Both the position numbers and the translations under genes were made by a program. From Apus apus (Eukaryota; Chordata; Aves; Apodiformes; Apodidae): 64,000 bases of DNA. The notes below the pieces were generated by a model that did no database searches, was not told where the DNA came from, and saw only the letters and a program-made list of their open reading frames with translations. Shown one piece after another: positions 13,401 to 21,843 of this stretch; position 1 is the stretch's first letter; each line of letters starts with the position of its first letter. The stretch is from positions 72,764,342 to 72,828,341 of the forward strand of contig NC_067285.1 in NCBI RefSeq assembly GCF_020740795.1, given 5' to 3'.

Positions 13401-13690
13401 CTGGGGCCCCACGGTCCCTCCCAGTCGAGAACGTTCCGCCCCGCCGTTCGTCCAGAGCATGAGCTGCCACGCTCCTGCCCGCTCCCCTCCGCCATGCCCA
13501 GGCCCCGCGCCTTCCGCACAGGGGTGCCCTGCCCCGCCCGCCCAGGCCCGGCACGGGTCTGGGCCGCGTCCCCGCCGCAAAGGTCCCTTCCCACCCCCTC
13601 CCCACCTCGCTCGCCCCCGATGTCCACATCGAAGAAGGTGCGGGGGTTGGAGGGCTTGCTCGGACGGGCGAGAGGGGACGGGTGCGACAT
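1340..13690 (-). CDS. PPID: PPID, peptidyl-prolyl isomerase D (cyclophilin 40), complete gene, 10 coding exons
   Basis: This is a cytosolic HSP90 co-chaperone with peptidyl-prolyl cis-trans isomerase activity, found in steroid-receptor complexes. The spliced frame is 1113 bases, or 370 residues, the same length as human PPID. Joined exons on the minus strand are 13606-13690, 11664-11804, 11095-11201, 9544-9732, 8704-8826, 7063-7169, 4423-4564, 2058-2144, 1936-1978 and 1340-1428. All junctions have GT donors and AG acceptors and phases agree. Residues about 17-183 are the cyclophilin domain, with the catalytic-type Arg75 (FHRIIKQFM) and QGGDF. Position 141 is His (TSHLDGKH) where cyclophilin A has Trp121; this is typical of cyclophilin 40 and linked to weaker cyclosporin binding. 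Three TPRs follow, with the expected carboxylate-clamp residues Lys227, Asn231, Asn278, Lys308 and Arg312 for the HSP90 MEEVD tail. The C-terminus is lysine-rich ([10 protein letters not shown]). The promoter is in a CpG island. Confidence 0.97.
1936..1978 (-). CDS. PPID: PPID coding exon 9
   Basis: This is a short 43-base exon encoding [14 protein letters not shown] plus one base. The acceptor is TTTAAG and the donor is GTAAAA. It is separated from exon 8 by an intron of only 79 bases. Confidence 0.95.
2058..2144 (-). CDS. PPID: PPID coding exon 8
   Basis: The exon has 29 codons, [17 protein letters not shown] to DLDEAL. This is the third TPR, with clamp residues Lys308 and Arg312. The acceptor is TTTACAG and the donor is GTAATC. 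Confidence 0.96.
3957..4031 (+). mobile_element. CR1 LINE 3'-end fragment
   Basis: The sequence contains ggttggaactagatgatctt, then a 'ggtcccttccaacc' block and an octamer-like end 'attctgtgattctga'. This is the characteristic 3' tail of avian CR1 in sense orientation. It is severely 5' truncated, as is usual, and lies in PPID intron 7. Confidence 0.85.
4423..4564 (-). CDS. PPID: PPID coding exon 7
   Basis: The exon reads [15 protein letters not shown], then [17 protein letters not shown] and [12 protein letters not shown]. This is the second TPR, with clamp residue Asn278. The acceptor is TTCTGCAG and the donor is GTAAAT. Confidence 0.96.
7063..7169 (-). CDS. PPID: PPID coding exon 6
   Basis: The exon encodes [19 protein letters not shown] then [17 protein letters not shown], the first TPR. 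It carries clamp residues Lys227 and Asn231. The acceptor is ATTAG, the donor is GTAAGG, and the last Arg codon is split. Confidence 0.96.
8704..8826 (-). CDS. PPID: PPID coding exon 5
   Basis: The exon has 41 codons ([17 protein letters not shown] to DIDLKD), with acceptor TTTTCAG and donor GTAAGT. It encodes the end of the cyclophilin domain and the acidic linker to the TPR domain. Confidence 0.96.
9544..9732 (-). CDS. PPID: PPID coding exon 4
   Basis: The exon has 63 codons, [13 protein letters not shown] to KGENPAK, with acceptor AATGCAG and donor GTAAGC. It carries the GSQFFITT core strand and His141 in [12 protein letters not shown]. The open frame continues upstream to an ATG, but the [10 protein letters not shown] stretch is intron. 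Confidence 0.96.
9981..10119 (+). mobile_element. CR1 LINE 3'-end fragment
   Basis: The CR1 3' region is in sense orientation. Recognisable blocks are 'actgagtcaccatctctgg', 'tagatgtggtgcttaggga', 'catggcttagtggtggact', 'gatcttttccaacc' and the end 'cgattctgtaattct'. A short deletion before the 'ttttccaacc' block suggests an older copy. It lies in PPID intron 3. Confidence 0.87.
11095..11201 (-). CDS. PPID: PPID coding exon 3
   Basis: The acceptor is TTCTGCAG and the donor is GTACTT. The exon reads [15 protein letters not shown] then [21 protein letters not shown]. This contains the Gln and Phe residues of the isomerase active site. It ends on a codon boundary. Confidence 0.96.
11664..11804 (-). 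CDS. PPID: PPID coding exon 2
   Basis: The acceptor is TTTCAG and the donor is GTAAGT. The exon encodes [19 protein letters not shown] followed by the cyclophilin signature RALCTGEKG, and ends in CPFHR with the catalytic-type Arg75. It leaves one base of the next Ile codon. Confidence 0.96.
12220..12238. repeat. PPID: A19 homopolymer in PPID intron 1
   Basis: There are nineteen consecutive A's on the + strand, T's on the transcribed sense of PPID. Confidence 0.85.
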
Positions 13691-14120
13691 ATCTCAGCTC
13701 CGCGCTGCCGCGGTGGCTCCGCCTGCTCGGCCGCCAGCTATTCCGGCCGCCGCGGGGTCGGGGCCGCTCTCCGCTCCTCCCACCGGCGGGGGCGGGCGGC
13801 TGGCGGAGAGGGCCGCGGCCACTGGGGAGAAGGAAACCTGCCCCCGAGTTAGTGGCGGCGCGGGCTGCGCGCTACCCGGCGGGGCTGAGGGAGCGCGGCC
13901 GGGCTGGGCGCTGCGGCCGGCGGGGCGGCCGTGTGGTGGGCATCTCTCTCTCGGTGGTCCCGGCATGGCCTTGCTCCCTTCTGGGGGGCGGCGGGCGGGA
14001 GGCTGGGCCGCCTGTGGCGGCGGCTTGCGGAGCGCGGGGTGCCACACGGCGGAGCCAAGGTCCCGCAAACGGCTGCAGGAAAGGTCTGCCTCTGCCTCCG
14101 AGCAGCCTGAAGTGATCAGG
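12890..14120. promoter_or_regulatory. PPID: CpG island over PPID exon 1 and promoter
   Basis: There is an abrupt change from AT-rich sequence to very GC- and CpG-rich sequence, ending just before 14130. It spans the first 700 or so bases of PPID intron 1, exon 1, and about 430 bases upstream of the start codon. A GC box (GGGGGCGGGC) lies at 13788-13797. Long open frames on both strands here, up to 471 codons, reflect the lack of AT-rich stop codons and show no family resemblance. Confidence 0.85.
13606..13690 (-). CDS. PPID: PPID coding exon 1
   Basis: The ATG is at 13690-13688 on the minus strand. The exon gives 28 residues from [15 protein letters not shown] to DVDIGGER plus one base, then donor GTGGGG. 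The base before the split codon completes Val with exon 2 (R-V-G-R-I). The start matches the family N-terminus MSHPSP. It has G at -3 but T at +4, so the initiation context is moderate. Confidence 0.96.
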
Positions 14121-17100
14121 AGATAATCTGCAAAGAAAAAACACTTGTATCTTGAGGTGACAGACACACATAGAGGGCGGATAAAGAGAGTGATTTTTTT
14201 ATTATTTTTTTTTTGGCCTGGCTTTGTGTTTTAGGAGAGAAATTAAAGCTTTATGAAAAGCTGTGACGCACGGAGAAATGGGCAAATTGTCAAGTTACCA
14301 AATGTTTAGAAACATTGAGTAACCCCAGTCTTCTTAAGGTCTGAAAGCAATATGTGTTTCTTTTCAAAGCAGGGATTATCACAGTAAATGCTCCAAGGCG
14401 AATTATCTCCTTCAATCACCTGTGTTGACCAAGGGATATGAAAACCATCAACAAACTTTGTCAGAATTCCTCAAGATGCAGGGTTCCCAGGCCAGATGAA
14501 GGGTCAACATGGCCATATTCCATGCTCACTAGCATCATGGAGGTAAGGAGTGTGTTGAGGCAAAAGCAGGACCGACAGAAGAGTGCTGGGCTCAGATTCT
14601 TGCAAACTTGGAGTCCTTCTGGGATTGCGGCTCAAAATGTGCCTCTCTGTTCCTTGGACTTCTCTAATCCATGCCAGAAACCTCCACATTCATTATTTGA
14701 TTCACTGAATCCTCCAAAGGCTTTCTCCTCTAATGCATGTCATCTTTATGTTTGGGCTTGAACTTTGTCAGGCTGGTTTTCAGCTCTCTCTCAGTATGTT
14801 CTCAATATTAAATGTGTCAGAGGGCAGTTGTAATTCCCACGTTGAAAGAAAATATAAAGTAGCATTGATATTAATAAGACAGCGGTCCATATTCTGCACT
14901 GTGATCATTCCCACAGCCTCTGGACACATGTTGGATAGCAGAGGTGATCAGCACCAAATGCTCTTGCGTATTGCATCTGGGAACCCTTAACAGAAGGAAA
15001 AGCCATCTGCTGCCATCTGGGAACACTTAGTGAGGAATCAGTCACACTAAGGCATTTCTCTCCCTGAGCCAGGTCATGCAGCTGTGTCGAGGATTTCGCA
15101 TGCTCCACAAGGCCACCAGAGCTTTGAGTCATCTGTAAGTCACCAGGCAGCTGGCTATAGTCACTGCCTGAGATATTTTTATCTTTATGTTTAGTATTGG
15201 TGAGGTGCAGTGGTGCTGCAGAGGTGACCTCATTGAGGTAGTTGCTAGCCAAGTCAGTATGGTCTAGAAGAGATTTCTTCTGCAGACATCATATAGAAGT
15301 TTGTTTTGTTGGTGTGTGTATCCCCCACAAGAGCTGCTGGCAGCTTCCTCTCAGGAAGAAGTAGTGATTCATTCTTGCAGAAGCAGGCTTAGGCAGTCCC
15401 TGCAGCTTTTTCCTGGCCAGATTGGAATAGTCTAGATTCCAGATTAGTAATTCGAGTTACAGTAGTTGCTCAGAAGTCCCTTCATGCAAAGTACTTCAGA
15501 GATGCAAAGAGGCAATCCCTGTGCTGATTTGGAGATGTGAGCTGAACAAGAGAGAAATTACGCAACTTTCTCAGTGTCCATAGGAGATTATGGAAAATAT
15601 GTGAGCTGAATGAATCCCAAGCACAGAAGCAGCATCATTACTATACATCTTAATTTATAGTCATTCACAGATTGTAATAGTGTGACTTCTGTCAAGAATT
15701 TACGGAGTGATTTTATATTAAAAATAATAAGTTACACAATAAATTGATAGTTAAGAAACCTCTTTTGAAGTCAGACTTACTTAATACAGTTCTCTAAAAT
15801 CTCTGTTTTCAAGCAGTAGAATTGTCTTTGTGATCCTGTGATGCTTTGGGATCTTGTGATTTTAAAATATTTTCTATCATCAAGGTATCTCATATTTAGA
15901 CACTTCCAATACTTCATGTAGCAAATACTTGTGAAGTAAGAGCAAGGGGTGTGGATCTTATATGTGCAGCCAGTTGTAAAATCTTCCTCTTCACCTTTTC
16001 ATCCCTACCTGACTAAAGAAGCTATAATTGATAAATGCATGCAAATACATATATAATTCTAAAACTTGTACTCTGATGGGAGACACAATAAGCAAATCTA
16101 TTTCATAATCATTCTAGCCCATTGGATAGCATTCACAAAAACTGTAAAATAGAGATTTATAATTGTTGCTGAGTGTGTAAGATGGGCAAATATGCACACT
16201 TTCAGAGCAGGATTTTTTTCTTTTTGTTTAATTTTCTTGCTTTTTTTTCATCTCTTAAATCTGTATTTGAAAGTGTGAAGAAAACAGAAACTTAAACAAT
16301 GTTTGTTCCACCAGTAGGTTAATGCTTTGGCTCAGTGCAGAACTGCCTGGGCTAAGGATATTGAAAGCCATTTTGGTTTGTATAGGAGTTACATTTGTGG
16401 GGTTTTTGCTGAACTGAATTGTAGCTTCAGAATACGGTCCCGTGAAGTGCTGATGGGATCCAGCTGACAAGCAACTGAAACACAATACATCACCAGCTTT
16501 TCAGAACTGCTATCAAGAAGCTTCCAGTATGCAATTTTTTGTTACAGTCTTGGTAAGGATGCTTTCACTGTTGCCTGGAAGTAGAGCAGCCACTCACACT
16601 TTCCTCTGCCATGTGACACACAGGGTGATCATATGCTATTCCCATGTGACCTACCACATCAGGCATGTCACCTTCATGAGAGAGACATGAGACAGTGGAA
16701 AGAGAAATCTGTTTTCTGATAATCAGGCTTATTGCTCCCTGTCTGCACCAAGTAATTTTCTGCATAAAGCTGAATAAAGACGTCCCACTTTAAATCCATA
16801 CTGAGCAGTTACTGACTGAGCTGATTCCTCTAAGCTGAATTAAAATACAATGTTAAACAATGAAAAAACCATATGTCTTGTCTCAGGATGTTTTAAAAAG
16901 AAAATTGTCTACACACAGTATGACAGAAAATGAAATAAAAGCCATTTACTCATCACTAAGTTTCAGATATTCAGATCCCTAAAGAAATGGCTTAGCTAAG
17001 AACCAAGCAAAAATAAGCAGGCTTTTTAGCTATATTTTTTAGCTCTCCTTAGAAGATGTTTTAGAGACAAATAACCAGAGTAGTATTTAAGACCTCAGGA

Positions 17101-20100
17101 CATGAGGAGGCATGGCAGAGTGCCTCTCTGACTTCTGATCACAATACAAGCCATGGCTTGCAAGGAGAGGCCCAAAGTGTTAGCTAGCCTCTGGCTGTTG
17201 TTGCCACAGTGCTGATGTGGAATATCTGCTTTGTTGCTAAACTCCTGCCCTCACTTTTGGTACAAGTGTGTGTTCTGTACATTACTACAATTTCATGTAA
17301 ATGCATAATGCTCTTTATCATAGTTTTCAGCAAAGCTGCATTTAAATACAAGAGTGCAACCAGCAAGCAGGAAGTCCCACAATAGATTACACCATTGAAA
17401 ATCTGGGACCTAGGGATTTCTATCTTTGGATAGAGTCCTGGGCAGGAGGCTTAGAAACACAATCTACCAACACTGACAACTGTGTTGTAGAGAGGAACCA
17501 AACCAGGTTGTAAATAAGCTTTTGAGCATTCACAGGTGTTTTGTCTTCAGGCTCTTTTGGAGGAAAAAGTAGTGTGCCTTTGCTTTAGGAAATTTGGCAA
17601 GATAAGTAAGTTAATGGTAGTGACTTCAGAGGATTGTAAATAACTATTACCTTCATACAGTTGAATTCTCACCACATTATATTGTGGTGATTAAAATAAT
17701 ACACCTCTTATCTGGCCATTCTCTCTATTTTTAACACCGAAGACTGTTGAAAATCAAATGTTTCATTTCATACCTCAATACTTCCCAGTGATTTTGAAAC
17801 AAATTAGTATTTCCCTTTAAATGGTCTTTTGTTTTCAACTGACTGTATTGTCTATGTAAAAAGACAGTGAAACTGCCTATCTATGTTAAGGCAGCACCTT
17901 TGTGGCACTGTTCAGGGGCTGGGAAAAGCTGCTGCAGCAACAGCGCAAGTGATGTACAGCTCCATTCAATGAAGGGTGAGTAAACTGGTTTGCAGGGGGC
18001 TGCAATCCCAGGCTCTCCGTTGCTGTCAACTTCTATCTCTGCTTGAAAAGCGGAATACATAGGTTTTTAAATTCTCATGGAGAGTAATTTAAGACTTAAA
18101 TACTGTTAAGTACTGTTAAGTACTAATAGTAACAATATGGAGAAAGAATAATTATAGACTTTTCTTGATACCACATTTTATTTGGCATGTTTAAAGTAGC
18201 AACAAAAATTGGGTATTTATTTTACAGAATCCAAAATATTTCTGATGCATTGTGAAGTGTAGCGAGAATTACCTCTCAGCATGCGTCACCATGCTAAGCA
18301 GTAAGTCATTAATTAGCATCCTGGATTAACAAACTTTTTGTTACATCTTCAGAGCTTACCTGTTCTGGCCTCTGGCTTTTTTCTGTGTTCCTCCAAAGCC
18401 TATTTTTGAGAACAGACATTTAGGAACATTTTGCATTTGTGTGTTCAAGACTGAGGTGGAAGGGAAGCAGCCATAATGGAACTCAAGGTTTCTTTCAGGT
18501 CTAAGTGACAGGGAGGCAAAGTGTGACTTAGGAGACTTGGCTTTTAACCCAGCCTCTCCTAGCTATAAATCCTAGTTCCTACATTTTCAGCAGAGAATCT
18601 TCAGAGAGATTTATGGTCTGTGAGACACAGAAATACTTGTTCAAGCATTCAGCTATTCCAGGACTTGAATGATCCTTTTTATGTATCAACAACTTCCAGA
18701 TAAAGTCCCCTAGTTTGCCACATTAAAAATCTGACTCCTTTTGAAGTTTTATCCATTATATTGTCTTTCTCTGTACATAAAAAGTCTGACTCTTACTTAG
18801 AATATTATGACTAAGGTTTTGATTCTCATGTGCCATATTTTTGTTTCCTATAGTTCCTAGAAGAGTGAGGGCTGAATAAATGGTATATTGCTTGTATGGG
18901 CTTTTTCTTTACCTCTGCTCGTATTTTGCATTCATGGGCTAGTGAAAAATCTCTTCCTTTGCTTTGTCAGGTGTTCTTTATAGCCAGATTCTGTTTGGGG
19001 TGGGATAGTGTGTATGGACTGTGAAAGTTATTTCATAGTCCTTTGCTGATTTGCTGTGTTTTCCTCTGATTTAAAAAAAAAACAAAACATTTGGAATACT
19101 AGTGTCTTAATGTTCTGTTACCAATGTCAGATTATAGTTACTGTCACACACATTAATAGAAAATATTGAGAACTAATATTGCACTGACCATCAGCCAACA
19201 TGTAAGGTACATTTACACTGCCATTTCTGCTCATGTAAGAAGTGCATTTCTAAAGTCAGTCTCTTAGTTGTCCTCACTGACTTTGTCTTGCATCACATTT
19301 TGGAGCGACATCGGCATACAAAGTGGATCATTCACAGATGAAACTAAGCCAGATGTTTTACAGAAACACACTCAGTATGCTTCAACCACTGACACTCATG
19401 CAGCTGACAGGACCAGATTACAACTAGTCCAGAATAAAACCTTGTAAAAAGATTGTGATGAGGATGTCAGGCTCTGTAGAACAACTGTTTGGTTTTGTCT
19501 GTGATTCTGCCCCCACTGGTCAGCACTACTTGCTAATAGTCATAGTCGTTGAGCATCACCTATGCTGTTTGCAACTTTTAAGTTTCTCAAGACTCTTCTG
19601 AAAGAATACAGTCCAGTGCTTATTTCTGGAGTGGGATGCCTAGTTTCTCATTCACACCGATTACTGTGTCAACCATGACATCTTTCATCTTGTCCAGCCA
19701 CACCCTGTTATTCATTACCCTTTCAGTGTATTGTCATCACTGTCCCCTTATTTTCTGTCCTTCAGATTTGGTTGAGTGGACTGCCTGTAATGACCAGGGG
19801 CATCTGGTGATGATGGTGGAAGTAAAGAATCAAAAGGAGTAGAAACATCCAAGCTGAAAGATTTGCATTGGGTATTTTATTCTCACAGATTAAGGGGCTG
19901 ACAGCTTTGAAAATGGTCATCCCTTCTGAGAATGGACCTCCAGACAGGGTCATCTGAGCATAACAAGATTCAGTCTGGTGTTACAGAGAGAGGAACTAAT
20001 CAGACTATCATACCAGACTCTGTCCATCAGGAGAGTAATTTCTGGTTTTTTATTTTAAAGATAAATCAGCTTCTCCAGCCACTGAAAGGCTGGCTCTGAA

Positions 20101-20175
20101 GCATCAATATGTCCTCTACCCCTTCTGCTTACTACTGGATGTTGAGTTCGAAATCACCTGTTGTAATGATTGCCA

Positions 20176-20366
20176 TTCACAGAATCACAGAATCCTAGGG
20201 GTTGGAAGGGACCTCAAAAGATCATCTAGTCCAACCCCCCTGCCAGAGCAGGATCACCTAGAGTACATCACACAGGAATGCATCCAGATGGGTGTTGAAT
20301 GTCTCCAGTGAAGGAGACTCCACAACCTCTCTGGGCAGCCTGTTGCATTCTCAGTGTCTTGTCTCC
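20176..20366 (-). mobile_element. CR1 LINE 3'-end fragment (antisense)
   Basis: The copy is reversed. It begins with 'cacagaatcacagaatcc' and 'ggttggaagggacctcaaaa', then 'gatcatctagtccaacccc', and continues through 'gactccacaacctctctggg' and 'cagcctgtt'. This is the reverse complement of the avian CR1 tail, about 190 bases. The far boundary is approximate. It is intergenic between PPID and FNIP2. Confidence 0.88.
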
Positions 20367-21097
20367 AAGTTCCCTGAAAATAGCAGGAAGCTGTTGTGAT
20401 TCTGGTTTTTGATGGTTTGGGTTTTGGGGGGATTTTTTTGCTGCACCACGCCATGCAGCTACCTAACTGGTTAAAAAGGAGCATTTGAAGCTGTATTTAC
20501 TTGGTGGCGCATGGTGGTGTCATCCTGCTGCTAGGCAAAATCACACAAACCCTTTCCTCCAAATTAAACAAACAAAGTTCCAAATTACCCCCAAATTCTC
20601 TAGTATTATCCAATTTTTTTTGTGAATGAAGAAAAATGAGCTGCACCATCCTAGCAGGGCGACCTTTCTGCTAAAATGTTCTCACTCGCCTGGTCAAGGA
20701 CTTAAGTCAAAGCTCAGATTCTCAAAGGCAATCACCGTACTGCTACAACTTCATGCCAGGGCCTGCTCCATTATGGGGACCAGGACTAGAGAAAGAATAT
20801 CAGAATAGAACTTTTCTGGACTGGTGACCAGAATTTGTGTGTGGAGCAAAAAGAGAGGGATTAGCTTCCCAAAAATCCAACAGACTTCTCTCAGGTCGTG
20901 GGGCTGGGCTGGTGTGAGGAAGGGGGTATGATGGGATGGCCGTGGCCACAGTGCTCTCGTCAGCCCAAATAGGGGAACAGCCCCTCTGACTCAGGGGGGT
21001 AGTTTGTTTGTGTTTCCTTCACCGCCTGAGAAAGTTGCTGTAAATCACAAATACAGGATTTACGGGTGAGTACCTATGGGGGATGCGTATGTACTAT

Positions 21098-21172
21098 AGA
21101 ATCATAGAACCGTAGAATCATAGAACGGTTTGGGTCGGAAGGGGCCTTGAAGATCACCTAGTTCCAACCCCA
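21098..21172 (-). mobile_element. Short CR1 LINE tail (antisense)
   Basis: Two octamer-like units ('atagaatcatagaaccg', 'tagaatcatagaac') are followed by 'ggtttgggtcggaagggg', 'ccttgaagatcaccta' and 'gttccaacccc'. It is only about 75 bases long and sits immediately upstream of the FNIP2 CpG island. Confidence 0.85.
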
Positions 21173-21177
21173 GTGCA

Positions 21178-21250
21178 TAGATACGTATGTATGTGTGTAT
21201 GTATGCACATATATGGAGAAATGTATTGTACACGTTATAAATATATGTAT
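21178..21250. repeat. TATG/TGTA-rich low-complexity tract
   Basis: The sequence alternates purine and pyrimidine (tatgtatgtgtgtatgtatg and following cacatatatgg). It separates the short CR1 tail from the FNIP2 CpG island. Confidence 0.7.
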
Positions 21251-21406
21251 ATGCACATTCTTATTACTGTGGATATATGAGCCGCGCCCAATAGATGCGC
21301 GCATACCCCGTTTCCCGGGCCCTCTCAGCCCGCTCAACGTCCCCAACCGCCGCCCGCCGGCGCGAGCAGGGCCCGTGCCCCTTTAAGGCCGCCTCCGCCG
21401 CCTTAC

Positions 21407-21412
21407 CACGTG
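21407..21412. promoter_or_regulatory. FNIP2: E-box CACGTG (possible TFEB/TFE3 or MYC/USF site)
   Basis: The palindrome CACGTG occurs in context TTACCACGTGCT, 337 bases upstream of the FNIP2 start codon and next to GC and CCAAT boxes. MiT/TFE factors bind CACGTG within the CLEAR motif, and folliculin-pathway genes are reported targets. Which factor uses this site is inference. Confidence 0.55.
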
Positions 21413-21415
21413 CTG

Positions 21416-21426
21416 GGGGCGGGGCC
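21416..21426 (+). promoter_or_regulatory. FNIP2: GC box (Sp/KLF type)
   Basis: GGGGCGGGGCC lies directly after the E-box and 14 bases before the CCAAT box. Confidence 0.6.
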
Positions 21427-21440
21427 AGCAGCACGCGCAG

Positions 21441-21445
21441 CCAAT
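21441..21445 (+). promoter_or_regulatory. FNIP2: CCAAT box (NF-Y type)
   Basis: The context CAGCCAATCGGGAG is a close match to the NF-Y core (CCAAT followed by CGG/CAG). Its place suggests transcription starts roughly 60-100 bases downstream. Confidence 0.6.
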
Positions 21446-21638
21446 CGGGAGCCCCGGAGGGGCGCGGCACAGTCGCGTCCCCGTCGCGCGCCGTGCGGTG
21501 CGGTGCGGTGCCCCGTCCGGCGGGAGGGAGGGAGCGGCTGTCAGCGCGGCCGGGCGGGCTCGGCCTCTGCGGCAGGGGACGGGCGGCCGCTGGGAGCGGC
21601 GCGGCTGAGCGGGCCGGCGTCCCACTCGTCTTCGCGCA

Positions 21639-21701
21639 ATGCTGGGCGGCTCCGCGGCGGCGGGGATGCTGCCGCGGCCGCCGCCGCTCGCCGCCCGCTG
21701 A
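21639..21701 (+). CDS. Possible upstream ORF in FNIP2 leader (20 codons)
   Basis: ATG at 21639 opens a 20-codon frame (MLGGSAAAGMLPRPPPLAAR) ending in TGA at 21699-21701. It lies 47 bases before the main ATG in a different frame. It matters only if the transcript starts upstream of 21639, which the promoter boxes make likely. Translation is untested. Confidence 0.35.
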   Translation: MLGGSAAAGMLPRPPPLAAR

Positions 21702-21748
21702 ACCGCTGCGAGAGGCGCGGTGGGGCCGCCGCCAGGCGGGGCGGCAGC

Positions 21749-21843
21749 ATGGCCCCCACCCTCCTCCAGAAGCTCTTCAACAAAAGGAGCGGCGGCGCGT
21801 CGACCCCCCACGGCCGGGCGCCGGGGGAGGGGCCCGCCTTCAG
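21749..21843 (+). CDS. FNIP2: FNIP2 coding exon 1
   Basis: The exon begins [18 protein letters not shown] and ends GPAF plus two bases, then donor GTGAGC. The start context is strong (A at -3, G at +4). It matches the family N-terminus. Confidence 0.95.

Larger units (their letters stand above)
9733..13605 (-). other. PPID: PPID introns 3, 2 and 1
   Basis: Intron 3 is 9733-11094 and carries a CR1 tail. Intron 2 is 11202-11663. Intron 1 is 11805-13605 and holds an A19 tract at 12220-12238; its 5' part lies in the CpG island. Confidence 0.8.
14121..21270. other. Intergenic region between PPID and FNIP2
   Basis: About 7.1 kb has no coding feature I can support. It contains two antisense CR1 tails near its right end and a near-duplicated 'catctgggaac' motif around 14976-15025. 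Open frames of 60-115 codons on either strand look random. Confidence 0.7.

Noticed and set aside
12711..14126. 471-codon open frame on the + strand opposite PPID exon 1
   Set aside because: It lies inside a CpG island where stop codons are rare. Its product is Ala/Gly/Pro/Arg-rich with no domain, several other frames are open in the same region, and PPID exon 1 is the real gene there.
14438..14761. 107-codon + strand frame in the intergenic region
   Set aside because: There is no recognisable domain, no clear promoter, and length is within random expectation for this much sequence.
20254..20484. 76-codon antisense frame
   Set aside because: It coincides with the antisense CR1 tail and is not a gene.
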